From: Rhynchopus sp. YZ270_cl-10
Lineage: Eukaryota; Euglenozoa; Diplonemea; Diplonemida; Diplonemidae
Assembly: GCA_964035575.1 (NCBI GenBank)
Contig: OZ037870.1
Span: 186,001-250,000 of the forward strand
DNA length: 64,000 nucleotides
Reading direction: 5' to 3'
In this document: positions 1 through 10,333 of the stretch, piece by piece
Layout: every line of letters begins with the position of its first letter
Numbering within the stretch: the first letter of the stretch is position 1
Position numbers and translations under genes: made by a program
Notes under the pieces: model-generated
What the model was told of the DNA's origin: nothing
Database searches by the model: none
Seen by the model: the letters and a program-made list of their open reading frames with translations, nothing else

Positions 1-1133
1 TCTCAGCGCAAAGTGACCCCATCACAGCACGCACGGACTCCCGAGAATAGAGAAAAAAAAATTTTCCCCCAATTTTTTGGGGGCCAAAAAAGAAAAATTT
101 CCCCCCGACCCCCCGACTCCGACCCCCCAAAAAGTTTATACAGGGAAATAATTTTTCGCAAAAAACACCCCAAAAATAAAGTGTAATTTTTGTACTTCTT
201 TTGTAGTTGTTTTGTACTGTTCTTGTACTGGATTTAGCCACACCATCACACCGGCTTTTTTTTCAAAATCTCAAATTACCAATGTCCCCTGCCATTGGCA
301 CATGACCAAAAAAAAAAAATATGGGACGGGGTCTTTTGTTTTAACAGTAGAAAGGGTTGTGGAGCACACATTGGCAGTCTCATGAATAAGAATGAACGGT
401 AAGATGCCTTCGTATTGTGGTGCAGGTGGGTGTACTGAGGGGACACCTCTGTGCACAGAGACGACGCTGCCTCTATGCAGAGCAGTGCAGAGGTGCACGA
501 TGCCAGCTGTACCTTGCTTCTTTGGAAACTGAACAAAATGGAACTTGCCTCATTTCAAACCAAACAACAGCCGCAAGAGGGTCGAAGGAAACGCACCTTC
601 GGCGTTCCCCCCTAGCCCAAGTGTGGTGTCGTTGGTTCAAACAAAAAGGAGGCAGTTTGTATTTTGTTCAGAAAAAATCGAGCTTTCCAAAAAAAAGGAA
701 GGGGGGCAAAATTAGAAAACTTGAAAAATGAAAAATCGTGTGGAACACATCTTTCAAAAGGATAAAGAGAAGGTTGGTAAGATGAACCCAAGCTGAGTTA
801 GGTACATAGATAAAATTCGAGCAGAGCAGGCGCGTTCCGTGTTTGGTGTGCGCACAACTCAGAAAAAACCAAGCGGAAAAGGCTTGCAAGAGGAGCGTTT
901 ATTCAAGAAGACAACAAAGTAAATAAAATAGAGAAAAAAAAATCAAGTGGAAAAGTTAAACTTCACAGAAACCGTGCAAAACAAAGTCTATTTAAAACAT
1001 GGTTGTGTATGTGAAACTAACAGCAAAACGAATTAACAACAAAATAAGCAAAACGAGAGACAACACAAGGTCTCTTTTTCATCATGTCACAAGGTCCACA
1101 CACAGCAGGTGTGTGCTGTCATGTGGTTCCCAC
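1..1133. other. AT-rich gene-free stretch
   Basis: No reading frame with protein-like composition is seen on either strand. The stretch has A and T homopolymers and a C-rich patch near 100-130. A short motif, GTAAGATGAACCC at 777-789, recurs elsewhere in the window, usually downstream of minus-strand stop codons. The right part is the 3' flank of the minus-strand protease gene ending at 1134. Confidence 0.6.
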
Positions 1134-2399
1134 CTATGCGCAGCGCACGACAACACCAAGCGCCTCGTCCAGAAGGTTTGCCTTGGAGAAGGTGCCCCTC
1201 CACTTGAACCAGATGACCTTCGCACCCTTCACAATCCCAGAGGCCTCCGAGCCGTACGAGTAGGGGCCGCCGCTGTCCCCTCCGACGGTGTTGTCGTTGT
1301 CCATCGCAACCAGCTTCTTCGCACCGCTCTGGCTCACGCTTGTTGAGTACACGTAGTCGCAGGTGCGCGTGCCCTGCATGCGCGAGTACACGCAGATCAC
1401 GTCGTTCTTGCTGAAGCTGTAGTTGATCGACGTCACGTCCCTCAGGCTCGTTGGCGACGCCCAGTACTCAGCAGGCTCGATGTGCGAGGTTGTCTTCCAC
1501 TCCACGTCCCCGTAGTTGCCGTTGTGCTCGCCCCTGTGCGAGAGTGCGTAGTCTGCCACGGCCTCTGCGTCGTACGTCGACATCCCATTGCAGTGCGCAG
1601 CTGTCGCCACACCGGTCACCCCATCCGACAGGCGCGACACAGTGAACCCAGACGTGCACTGGAACCCCCCTCCGTACACCTTGCGTCCCCCGCGTGTGTG
1701 GTGGTCCTTCTCCAGCTGCGCATCCTTCTTGTAGAACACAACCTTGACACCGTACGCGTCGACACCAGTCCCGTCCAGAAGACGTTCCGCCTGCTCGTCC
1801 TTCTCCTGTGCAGGCGCAGGTGCCCCGTCTCCACCCTCCGTCACCTCAAACCCGTTCCCCTCAGGCACCGACAGCACCACCAAGTCACCCGGCAGCACAG
1901 CGTGGCCCACACCAGGGAACCCGCGCTTGTCAAGCGCCTCCGCCACAGCGTCGGCACGCTCCTCAAGCTCCATGAAGGAGTAGCGCATGCTGTCGACAAA
2001 CCGCACCCGCCCGTCCAGCGACGTCCCCTCCAGGTGCTCCGCCACCATCGCCGCAAGCGCCTTCCCCTCCCCCGCCAGGCTGCCCTTGAACCACAGCGTT
2101 GCGTGTGCACCAGGCTCGCGTGCCATCTCCGAGCCTGCGAAGCGGTCCGACTGCGTCTTCTGCAGGAGGGCCGTCAAGCGTGCGAACTGCCTCTGTGCGT
2201 GCATGTGCTGCTCGGCTGCTGCGTATGCCCACCGGAACGTCTTCGCCACCAGCACCGTGTCCTCGTGCTCGGCCTCCTTCTGCTGCATCGGCTGTGCCTC
2301 TGCAGTGTGCTCCTCAGCTGGCTTCTCCTCCTCACCAGGGCGCTCCTCCGCCACAGCAGTGCACAGCACTCCCAAGAGAAGCACAGACCAGGCACGCAT
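1134..2399 (-). CDS. secreted S1-type (chymotrypsin-fold) serine protease
   Basis: A 421-residue predicted secreted serine endopeptidase. The first 17 residues or so form a signal peptide (basic residue, then a Leu/Val core), followed by a Glu/Ala-rich pro-region to about residue 235. The protease domain contains CTSGF, the His motif TAAHC (His269), a plausible Asp in YGDVEW (Asp298) and the Ser motif GGDSGGP (Ser376). The compact domain, with pro-region first and CTSGF shortly before the His motif, looks more like bacterial streptogrisin or alpha-lytic protease than metazoan trypsin; that likeness is by eye. A stretch in the pro-region around FVDSMRYSFMEL resembles the propeptide helices of that group. 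All three catalytic positions are present, so activity is plausible. No intron is needed. Confidence 0.85.
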   Translation of the reverse strand: MRAWSVLLLGVLCTAVAEERPGEEEKPAEEHTAEAQPMQQKEAEHEDTVLVAKTFRWAYAAAEQHMHAQRQFARLTALLQKTQSDRFAGSEMAREPGAHATLWFKGSLAGEGKALAAMVAEHLEGTSLDGRVRFVDSMRYSFMELEERADAVAEALDKRGFPGVGHAVLPGDLVVLSVPEGNGFEVTEGGDGAPAPAQEKDEQAERLLDGTGVDAYGVKVVFYKKDAQLEKDHHTRGGRKVYGGGFQCTSGFTVSRLSDGVTGVATAAHCNGMSTYDAEAVADYALSHRGEHNGNYGDVEWKTTSHIEPAEYWASPTSLRDVTSINYSFSKNDVICVYSRMQGTRTCDYVYSTSVSQSGAKKLVAMDNDNTVGGDSGGPYSYGSEASGIVKGAKVIWFKWRGTFSKANLLDEALGVVVRCA

Positions 2400-2956
2400 C
2401 GTGTGTTTGGTGGTTGCTTTGTGTTGCGCCCAAAATATGGTCTGTGTTGTGTGGTATGCAGGTGTGTAGGTTGTTGCCCGGTTGCATTGTGTAAAGGGAA
2501 TGGAAGTGGAGTGGGGGTACGTTTAGAAAACAAAGTAAAAAGGGGCGTCAAATAGGCCACTGTGCTGTCACATGAAAGCTAGTGAGTAGTCTCTGCAACA
2601 GCACAGCAGACAAAACAATAAAAACATATAACCGCATTGTGAGTGCGTCTGACAGCACGTCACGTGCTCACTTGGAGACGTACATGGTTCAGCCACGCTT
2701 CCGCAGAATTGAAGCTGGCGGCCGAGTGGTGAGGTTGAGGAGGGAAGGAGGCATGGTGAGTCAAGGGTCAAGGGGTCGAGTGTTGCTTGTCCATTTTTCC
2801 GCCTTGACCCCACCACTGGCTGACATTGGCCCAAAAAACGCGAATACCGGCCTTCTGTAAACGAAAACCCACTGGGAAGACTTGTCCCACTTTCCGCTTT
2901 TGACCCATTGGCTGGGCTGAGGCCCAGAACTGAGATCCAGTAAAGCCATGTGGCCC
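2400..2956. other. intergenic stretch with a diverged copy of a dispersed repeat motif
   Basis: No gene is seen. Near 2803 lies TTGACCCCACCAC, the core word of repeats that recur at 15.3-15.7 kb, 40.5-40.8 kb and 52.4-53.05 kb. Here the surroundings have drifted far from those copies. Confidence 0.4.
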
Positions 2957-3004
2957 GCCTGCATCTGCACCCCACCGCCGGGGTGGTGGGGTGCAGATGC
3001 AGGC
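2957..3004. repeat. perfect 20-bp inverted repeat (hairpin) 3' of the first Ubl-ankyrin gene
   Basis: Positions 2957-2976 and 2985-3004 are perfect reverse complements (20 bp) separated by 8 nt. The arm reads GCCTGCATCTGCACCCCACC. It lies 54-101 nt past the stop codon of the minus-strand gene ending at 3058. The two sister genes lack it at the same place. Confidence 0.85.
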
Positions 3005-3057
3005 AGTGCTGAGGTTCTGCCAAAGATGAACTGCGGATATTATACAATGTCCTCTGC

Positions 3058-4830
3058 TCACTCCTCGTACCGTGCAAGGTAGTCGCTCCACTTCATGCGG
3101 TGTTTGGAGCTGACGTGCCGCCGCACAGACGCCTCTGACGCAAACGGGACACCTGCAGCTGTCTGTGCAACGCCACATTCACGGCAGGAGTGCTCCGTCG
3201 CGTCCTCCTCCTCCTCGCTCCCCTGCTCCTCCTCCGCAGTCTCCGTTGCTTCCGCCACTTCCAGCTCCTCCCGTTTCCTCTTCACCCCTCTGCTCTCCTG
3301 ACCAGGTGGCGTCTTTGCAAGGCGCCCACGCAGCAACTCCGCAGTCTCCTCTGAGGAAGACTCCGCAAGTGCGAGGCAGGTCATCCCACCGCTCGTCATG
3401 TGCAGCGGGTCTGCCCCGTTGTCGAGGAGCACCTCGCAGATGTCGAGGCTGTCCTTCACCACAGCCTGCTCTAGAGCGGTGGTGGCACCGCCGTCCACCT
3501 TTGCACCGTGCTCCAGCAGCAGCTTCACCGCAGACACCTTCCTTGAGGAGGCTGCATGCGCAAGACACGTCCACCCCTTTGTGTCCTCCACCTCCAGGTC
3601 TGGTGTCGTCGCCTCAAACACCATCTCCATACCACGTATAGCACCCTTGCCTGCAAGGTACATCAGAACTGTCTGCCCGTTGTCGCTCTTCTGGTTGATG
3701 TCAAGTCTGTCGCTTTGCAGAAGTGCCTGCAGGTTCAGCCAGAACCGCTTCTTAGCCACGTGCATTGTGAGTGTGTCACCGCATTCATCAAAGACGTTGG
3801 GATTTGCACCCAAGGACACAAGCTTTGTTACATATTCGTGTTGATTTCTATACTGCACTTTGCGGGTCAAAAGCGTATTCTTCCTCTCCGAGCACACAGT
3901 GTCAATGTCCATCCCACATGCCACGAGCGACTCGTCCATGTTCAGCATCTCGTCGCGCACATCGTAACCCCTACGAAGACAGACATTTGGGTCAGCACCC
4001 TTCTGCACCAACACCTGCAATGTCTTGAGTGGAATACCCTGCCGTAACTCACCGAGCACATCACTGTCGACAGCAGCACCGTGTTCCAACAGCATCGACA
4101 GCAGGTTCATGTACTGTGTCAGATCGTCTCGACCACACATTACCGTCACTGTGCCGTCAAGGGGAGACACGGGAATGAGTGCCTCGCAGTACGGTACCGC
4201 TTTCTCCACAACCACGGGAAGCGGGTCGCGAGTCCTTACCCAATGAACCCGAGAAACCGGTGCAAGAAGTGCCTTCAACAAATGGTTCTTGAATCTGTCA
4301 GACCCACGTGCAAGTGTGGCATCGACAAGGGTTCCCATGTGGCTCTCCCTCCACGCAATCATTGTCAGCAGGATACGCTCAGACAAAAGCACGTCATGGT
4401 CCACTATCAGGTTAAGCACAGTGTCGTCCTGCAAAGGGAGGACAGATGCCTGTCTGCTGATATCCTCTATATACTCAAGGTTAACACCAGCCTGCAGCAA
4501 CCACCCAACAATATCGTAGCTATTACTGAGTGCTGCTGTGATAACACTATCCCAAGCAAGGGGGATGTCACGCTTCGCCAGCTCCTGTACGGCAACAGCC
4601 TTGGGGGACACCACAACCTCCACACAGCCACCCGCACTGAGGTGCGCCACACTCTCGTCATCGTCAAGGGAAACGCCCTCGGGGACCAAACGCATCTCAA
4701 AGGCATCCCCCACACCACTCAGGTGTGCAGCAACAACACCCCGCACCACGCGACGCAGCTCCCCTATGCGTGCCTCACCCGACAGCTCGCACAGCTCCTC
4801 GTGCACACCGCATTTCACATGAAACTCCAT
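3058..4830 (-). CDS. ubiquitin-like / ankyrin / C2H2 zinc-finger protein, copy 1
   Basis: A 590-residue protein. Residues 1-77 look like a ubiquitin-fold domain: MEFHVK strand, a helix with GELRRVVRGVV, then a LDDDESVAHL segment and a final VEVVVS strand. The middle carries degenerate ankyrin repeats (TALEQAV, LLEHGAKVDGGA, LLDNGADPL). A basic KRKREE stretch follows and could be a nuclear signal, then a Glu-rich linker. The tail has a finger-like pattern CREC with HVSSKH. I start at the methionine of MEFHVK because the Ubl fold begins there; the frame stays open upstream through a Pro/Ser-rich run. Two near-identical sisters follow in tandem. The combination suggests a ubiquitin-linked adaptor; no family name is recognised. 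Confidence 0.8.
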   Translation of the reverse strand: MEFHVKCGVHEELCELSGEARIGELRRVVRGVVAAHLSGVGDAFEMRLVPEGVSLDDDESVAHLSAGGCVEVVVSPKAVAVQELAKRDIPLAWDSVITAALSNSYDIVGWLLQAGVNLEYIEDISRQASVLPLQDDTVLNLIVDHDVLLSERILLTMIAWRESHMGTLVDATLARGSDRFKNHLLKALLAPVSRVHWVRTRDPLPVVVEKAVPYCEALIPVSPLDGTVTVMCGRDDLTQYMNLLSMLLEHGAAVDSDVLGELRQGIPLKTLQVLVQKGADPNVCLRRGYDVRDEMLNMDESLVACGMDIDTVCSERKNTLLTRKVQYRNQHEYVTKLVSLGANPNVFDECGDTLTMHVAKKRFWLNLQALLQSDRLDINQKSDNGQTVLMYLAGKGAIRGMEMVFEATTPDLEVEDTKGWTCLAHAASSRKVSAVKLLLEHGAKVDGGATTALEQAVVKDSLDICEVLLDNGADPLHMTSGGMTCLALAESSSEETAELLRGRLAKTPPGQESRGVKRKREELEVAEATETAEEEQGSEEEEDATEHSCRECGVAQTAAGVPFASEASVRRHVSSKHRMKWSDYLARYEE

Positions 4831-5698
4831 CGGTGAAGGGGAAGGGAAGGGTTCTGTGCAAGGAAGGGAAGGGTGGGTGGGGTGGTACAGGGCCATGCAG
4901 TCGGTTGTGTGGGAAAGCAGTTCTTTTGTGTTGGTGACAACACCTTGTCCTGAGATCAGAGAGGACGCGTTTACATAAGGCTTACAGAGAGAAGTCAAAA
5001 TACAATTGTAGTTCGAGATGGGGGAATAGGAACGCTGGTGTCACTCTTTTGGTTGTGTTCATCAAATACGAAGCCGACTGGCTTGCACGTTGTTGTCTCT
5101 ATCATTGGCAGTGGCTTGCTTGTTGAGGCATGACACAGAGGGAAAGTATACTCCCGCCAGTTCAACATTGGACTGGGGATACAATCAGCCAAACAGGAAA
5201 AGTGACAACAAAGGAAACACAAAAAATCCCGACACAGGTACACACTCGGTACACAATGAACACGAAGTTGATTCGACAAGCTGGAGTGCCTGACGATTCT
5301 TCGAAGCATAATACACGGTGAGGGATGGGAGGGGACATAAACTTCGTGCTTCACAACTGACCATAAAGCAGTTGTTGCTTTTTCACCAGACAGCCTTGCC
5401 TCCTGTGCAGAAGTTACTTCATTTCAATCTTGTCGCAACGTATGCGCCACTCGGTTTGCAACCTTTTGGCGTTCAACGAAAACAAGACACGTGTATTTTG
5501 TACATCAAACGGAAACAAGCACACCAGAGACAAAATATACGGGGGGTCGTTTTTCCTAATTTTTGGAGGGGAAGATCACTCACGAAAGACCGTTCGTTGG
5601 CACACCAGTATTTATACTTGAACGGAACAGGTGAAACCTTCTCCACCACAGATGAATAGCGTACTATTATACACCGCTTGTGACAGCATGTCCTCTGC
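4831..5698. repeat. intergenic half of a tandem 2.6-kb duplication unit
   Basis: Gene-free. The sequence from about 4990 to 5698 closely matches that from about 7620 to 8305, with small insertions and deletions. Gene plus spacer was therefore duplicated as one unit (offset 2641 bp between copies 1 and 2, 2607 bp between copies 2 and 3). Pyrimidine runs lie on the minus strand just upstream of the copy 1 start. Confidence 0.75.
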
Positions 5699-7456
5699 TC
5701 ACTCCTCGTACCGTGCAAGGTAGTTGCTCCACTTCATGCGGTGTTTGGAGCTGACGTGCCGCCGCACAGACGCCTCCGACGCAAACGGGACACCTGCAGC
5801 TGTCTGTGCAACGCCACATTCACGGCAGGAGTGCTCCGTCGCGTCCTCCTCCTCCTCGCTCCCCTGCTCCTCCTCTGCAGTCTCCGTCGCTTCCTCCACT
5901 TCCAGCTCCTCCCGTTTCCTCTTCACCCCTCTGCTCTCCTGACCAGGTGGCGTCTTTGCAAGGCGCCCACGCAGCAACTCCGCAGTCTCCTCTGAGGAAG
6001 ACTCCGCAAGTGCGAGGCAGGTCATCCCACCGCTCGTCATGTGCAGCGGGTCTGCCCCGTTGTCGAGGAGCACCTCGCAGACGTCGAGGCTGTCCTTCAC
6101 CACAGCCCGCTCCAGAGCGGTGGTGGCACCGCCGTCCACCTTTGCACCGTGCTCCAGCAGCAGCTTCACCGCAGACACCTTCCTTGAGGAGGCTGCATGC
6201 GCAAGACACGTCCACCCCTTTGTGTCCTCCACCTCCAGGTCTGGTGTCGCCGCCTCAAACACCATCTCCATAGCGCACGGAGTAGCCTTGCCTGCAATGT
6301 ACATGAGAAAGGTCTGCCCGTTGTCGCTCTTCTGGTTGATGTCAAGTCTGTCGGTTTGCAGAAGTGCCTGCAGGTTCTGCCAGTGCCGCTTCTTAGCCAC
6401 GTGCATTGTGAGTGTGTCACCGCAATCATCAAAGACGTTGGGATTTGCACCCAAGGACACAAGCTTTGCCACATATTCGTGTTGCCTTCTTTTCTGCACT
6501 GTGCGGGTCAATATAGTATTCTTCCTATCCGAGCACACAGTGTCAATGTCCATCCCGCATGCCACGAGCGACTCGTCCATGTTCAGCATCTCGTCGCGCA
6601 CATCGTGGCTCCTACGAAGACGGGCATTTGGGTCAGCACCCTTCTGCACCAACAGCTGCAATGTCTCGAGTGGAAAATGCTGCTGTAGCTCAAGGAGCAC
6701 ATCTCTGTCGACAGCAGCACCGTGTTCCAACAGCATCGGCAGCAGGTTCGTGTACTGCGTTGTTCTCACATTCTGTTGACCACACAATGCCATCACTGTG
6801 CCGTCAAGGGGAGACACGGGAATGAGTGCCTTGCAGTACGGTACCGCTTGCGTATCGTCCTCGCTCTCACTAGTATAGGACCAATGCCAATAAGCCGGTG
6901 CAAGAAGTACCTTCAACAAATGGTTCTTGAATCTGTCAGACCCACGTGCAAGTGTGGCATCGACAAGGGCTGTCATGGGGCTCGCCCCCCTCCATATACG
7001 CAACGCCAGGGCATCTTCACGCAAAAGAATGTCGTGGTCCACGATCAGGTTAAGCACAGTTGGGTCCTGCAAAGGGAGGACACAGTCTAAGCCGTAATAC
7101 GGATTGTGTACTCCAGCCTGCAGCAACCACCCAACAACATCGTAGCTCTTACTGCGTGCTGCTGTGACAACACTGTCCCAAGCAAGTCGGATGTCACGCT
7201 TCGCCAGCTCCTGTACGGCAACAGCCTTGATCGACGGCACGACCTCCACACAGCCACCCGCACTGAGGTGCGCCACACTCTCGTCATCGTCAAGGGAAAT
7301 GCCCTCGGGGACCAAACGCATCTCAAAGGCATCTCCCACACCACTCAGGTGTGCAGCAACAACACCCCGCACCACGCGACGCAGCTCCCCTATGCGTGCC
7401 TCACCCGACAGCTCGCACAGCTCCTCGTGCACACCGCATTTCACATGAAACTCCAT
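5699..7456 (-). CDS. ubiquitin-like / ankyrin / C2H2 zinc-finger protein, copy 2
   Basis: A 585-residue sister of the gene at 3058-4830 with the same order: Ubl-like residues 1-77, ankyrin repeats, KRKREE basic patch, Glu-rich linker, and a CREC/HVSSKH finger at the C-terminus. The ends are nearly identical to copy 1. The centre differs most: residues around 110-220 and the ankyrin loops carry clustered substitutions and small indels, all in frame. Conserved ends with a variable middle is the pattern expected if the ankyrin surface is what diverges, but recombination among copies could also produce it. It appears intact. Confidence 0.8.
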   Translation of the reverse strand: MEFHVKCGVHEELCELSGEARIGELRRVVRGVVAAHLSGVGDAFEMRLVPEGISLDDDESVAHLSAGGCVEVVPSIKAVAVQELAKRDIRLAWDSVVTAARSKSYDVVGWLLQAGVHNPYYGLDCVLPLQDPTVLNLIVDHDILLREDALALRIWRGASPMTALVDATLARGSDRFKNHLLKVLLAPAYWHWSYTSESEDDTQAVPYCKALIPVSPLDGTVMALCGQQNVRTTQYTNLLPMLLEHGAAVDRDVLLELQQHFPLETLQLLVQKGADPNARLRRSHDVRDEMLNMDESLVACGMDIDTVCSDRKNTILTRTVQKRRQHEYVAKLVSLGANPNVFDDCGDTLTMHVAKKRHWQNLQALLQTDRLDINQKSDNGQTFLMYIAGKATPCAMEMVFEAATPDLEVEDTKGWTCLAHAASSRKVSAVKLLLEHGAKVDGGATTALERAVVKDSLDVCEVLLDNGADPLHMTSGGMTCLALAESSSEETAELLRGRLAKTPPGQESRGVKRKREELEVEEATETAEEEQGSEEEEDATEHSCRECGVAQTAAGVPFASEASVRRHVSSKHRMKWSNYLARYEE

Positions 7457-8305
7457 CGGTGAAGGGGAAGGGAAGGGTTCTGTGCAAGGAAGGGAAGGGT
7501 GGGTGGGGTGGTACAGGGCCATGCAGTCGTTGTGTGGGAAAGCAGTTCTTTTGTGTTGGTGACGACACCTTCCTGAGATCAGAGAGGACTCGTTTACATA
7601 AAGCTTACAGAGAGAAGTCAAAATACAATTGTAGTTCGAGATGGGGGAATAGGAACGCTGGTGTCGCTCTTTTGGTTGTGTTCATCAAATACGAAGCCGA
7701 CTGGCTTGCACGTTGTTGTCTCTATCATTGGCAGTGGCTTGCTTGTTGAGGCATGACACAGAGGGAAACTATACTCCCGCCAGTTCAACATTGGACTGGG
7801 GATACAATCAGCCAAACAGGAAAAGTGAAAACAAAGGAAACTGAAAAAAGCCCGACACAGACACACACTCGGTACACAATGAACACGAAGTTGGTTCGCC
7901 AAGCTGAAGTGCCTGACGATTCTTCGAAGCATAATACACGGTGAGGGATGGGAGGGCAAAAAAACTTCGGTTCACATAAAGCAGTTGTTGCTGTTTCACC
8001 AGACAGCCTTGCCTCCTGTGCAGAAGTTACTTCATTTCAATCTTGTCGCAACGTATGCGCCACTCGGGTTTGCAACCTTTTGGCGTTCAACGAAAACAAG
8101 ACACGTGTCTTTTGTACATCAAACGGAAACAAGCACACCAGAGACAAAATATACGGGATCATTTTTCTTAATTTTTGGAGGGGAAGATCACTCACGAAAG
8201 ACCGTTCGTTGGCACACGCGTTTTTATCCTTGATTAGGAGGTGGAACCTTCTCCACCAAAGATGAACTGCGAATTATACATCGTTTGTGACAGCATGTCC
8301 TCTGC
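7457..8305. repeat. second copy of the intergenic duplication unit
   Basis: Gene-free spacer homologous to 4831-5698. The matched part ends just past the stop of copy 3, where AAAGATGAACTGCG is shared with the 3' flank of copy 1 near 3023. Confidence 0.7.
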
Positions 8306-10075
8306 TCACTCCTCGTACCGTGCAAGGTAGTCGCTCCACTTCATGCGGTGTTTGGAGCTGACGTGCCGCCGCACAGACGCCTCTGACGCAAACGGGACAC
8401 CTGCAGCTGTCTGTGCAACGCCACATTCACGGCAGGAGTGCTCCGTCGCGTCCTCCTCCTCCTCCTTCTCGCTCCCCTGCTCCTCCTCCGCAGTCTCCGT
8501 TGCTTCCGCCACTTCCAGCTCCTCCCGTTTCCTCTTCACCCCTCTGCTCTCCTGACCAGGTGGCGTCTTTGCAAGGCGCCCACGCAGCAGCTCCGCAGTC
8601 TCCTCTGAGTAAGACTCCGCAAGTGCGAGGCAGGTCATCCCACCGCTCGTCATGTGCAGCGGGTCTGCCCCGTTGTCGAGGAGCACCTCGCAGATGTCGA
8701 GGCTGCCCTTCACCACAGCCTGCTCCAGAGCGGTGGTGGCACCGCCGTCCACCTTTGCACCGTGCTTCAGCAGCAGCTTCACCGCAGACACCTTCCTTGA
8801 GGAGGCTGCATGCGCAAGACACGTCCACCCCTCTGTGTCCTCCACCTCCAGGTCTGGTGTCGTCGCCTCAAACACCATCTCCATACCACACAGAGCAGCC
8901 TTCCCTGCAATGTACATCAGAACTGTCTGTCCGTTGTCGCTCTTCTGGTTGATGTCAAGTCTGTCGCTTTGCAGAAGTGCCTGCAGGTTCAGCCAGAACC
9001 GCTTCTTAGCCACGTGCATTGTGAGTGTGTCGCCGCATTCATCAAAGACGTTGGGATTTGCACCCAAGGACACAAGCTTTGCCACATATTCGTGTTGATT
9101 TCTATACTGCACTTTGCGGGTCAATATAGTATTCTTCCTCTCCGAGCACACAGTGTCAATGTTCATCCCGCATGCCACGAGCGACTCGTCCATGTTAAGC
9201 ATCTCGTCGCGCACATCGTAACCCCTACGAAGACAGACATTTGGGTCAGCACCCTTCTGCACCAACAGCTGTAATGTCTCGAGTGGAATACCATGGTCTA
9301 ACTTAAGGAGCACATCACTGTCGACAGCAGCACCGTGTTCCAACAGCATCGACAGCAGCGCTGTTCTCAGATTCCGTTGACCACACAATGCCGTCACTGT
9401 GCCGTCAAGGGGCGACACGGGAATGAGTGCCTCGCAGTACGGTACCTCTTTCTCCATTGCGGAAAACCTATCCGCACCGTAGTCACTCCCACAAAAGAAC
9501 CTTTGCATAGAAACCGGTGCAAGAAGTGCCTTCAACAAATGGTTCTTGAATCTGTCAGACCCACGTGCAAGTGTGGCATCGACAAGGGTTGTCATACGGC
9601 TCTCACTCCTCCATTCACGGAGCGTCAAGGCACGTTCAGACAAAAGCACGTCGTGGTCCACGATCAAGTTAAGCACAGTGGGGTCCTGCAAGAGGAGGAT
9701 AGATCCCTCTTTGATATCCTCAGTATTAACACCAGCCTGCAGCAACAACCCAATAATATCGTAGCTTTCACTGTTTCTTGCTGTGACAACACTCTCCCAA
9801 GCAAGGGGGATGCCACGCTTCGCCAGCTCCTGTACGGCAATAGCCTTGGGGGACGGCACGACCTCCACACAGCCACCCGCACTGAGGTGTGCCACACTCT
9901 CGTCATCGTCAAGGGAAACGCCCTCGGGGACCAAACGCATCTCAAAGGCATCCCCCACACCACTCAGGTGTGCAGCAACAACACCCCGCACCACGCGACG
10001 CAGCTCCCCTATGCGTGCCTCACCCGACAGCTCGCACAGCTCCTCGTGCACACCGCATTTCACATGAAACTCCAT
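8306..10075 (-). CDS. ubiquitin-like / ankyrin / C2H2 zinc-finger protein, copy 3
   Basis: A 589-residue third member of the tandem family, intact. Architecture as in copies 1 and 2. The Glu-rich linker is two residues longer (extra KE within EEEQGSEKEEEE). The segment between the Ubl domain and the first clear ankyrin repeats again differs from both sisters, for example in the loop encoded around 9440-9510. The upstream flank beyond about 10160 is unrelated to the flanks of copies 1 and 2, so this is the end of the array on the 5' side. Confidence 0.8.
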   Translation of the reverse strand: MEFHVKCGVHEELCELSGEARIGELRRVVRGVVAAHLSGVGDAFEMRLVPEGVSLDDDESVAHLSAGGCVEVVPSPKAIAVQELAKRGIPLAWESVVTARNSESYDIIGLLLQAGVNTEDIKEGSILLLQDPTVLNLIVDHDVLLSERALTLREWRSESRMTTLVDATLARGSDRFKNHLLKALLAPVSMQRFFCGSDYGADRFSAMEKEVPYCEALIPVSPLDGTVTALCGQRNLRTALLSMLLEHGAAVDSDVLLKLDHGIPLETLQLLVQKGADPNVCLRRGYDVRDEMLNMDESLVACGMNIDTVCSERKNTILTRKVQYRNQHEYVAKLVSLGANPNVFDECGDTLTMHVAKKRFWLNLQALLQSDRLDINQKSDNGQTVLMYIAGKAALCGMEMVFEATTPDLEVEDTEGWTCLAHAASSRKVSAVKLLLKHGAKVDGGATTALEQAVVKGSLDICEVLLDNGADPLHMTSGGMTCLALAESYSEETAELLRGRLAKTPPGQESRGVKRKREELEVAEATETAEEEQGSEKEEEEDATEHSCRECGVAQTAAGVPFASEASVRRHVSSKHRMKWSDYLARYEE

Positions 10076-10333
10076 CGGTGAAGGGGGAGGGAAGGGTTCT
10101 GTGCAAGGAAGGGAAGGGTGGGTGGGGTGGTACAGGGCCATGCAGTCGTTGTGTGGGAAAGCAGCAGAAACGATAGGCGGTCTGTATTGTTTGAATAACT
10201 TGTCACTGGTGGTAATCCACCCCTCGCGGCTTGGCCAGCAAGCTCATAGAGGCAATAGCGAGAAAAACGTGGGGGTGGGGGTAAAAAATCAAAACAAGTG
10301 AAACAGCTCAGCACTCACCAAGGCCGCTCACGC

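Noticed and set aside
1482-2555. Long plus-strand frame opposite the protease gene
   Set aside because: Exact antisense of the protease, with Arg/His/Cys-rich shadow composition and no domain.
2568-3077. 169-residue minus-strand frame between the protease and the first Ubl-ankyrin gene
   Set aside because: It runs through the 20-bp hairpin and a diverged repeat, and its composition is not protein-like.
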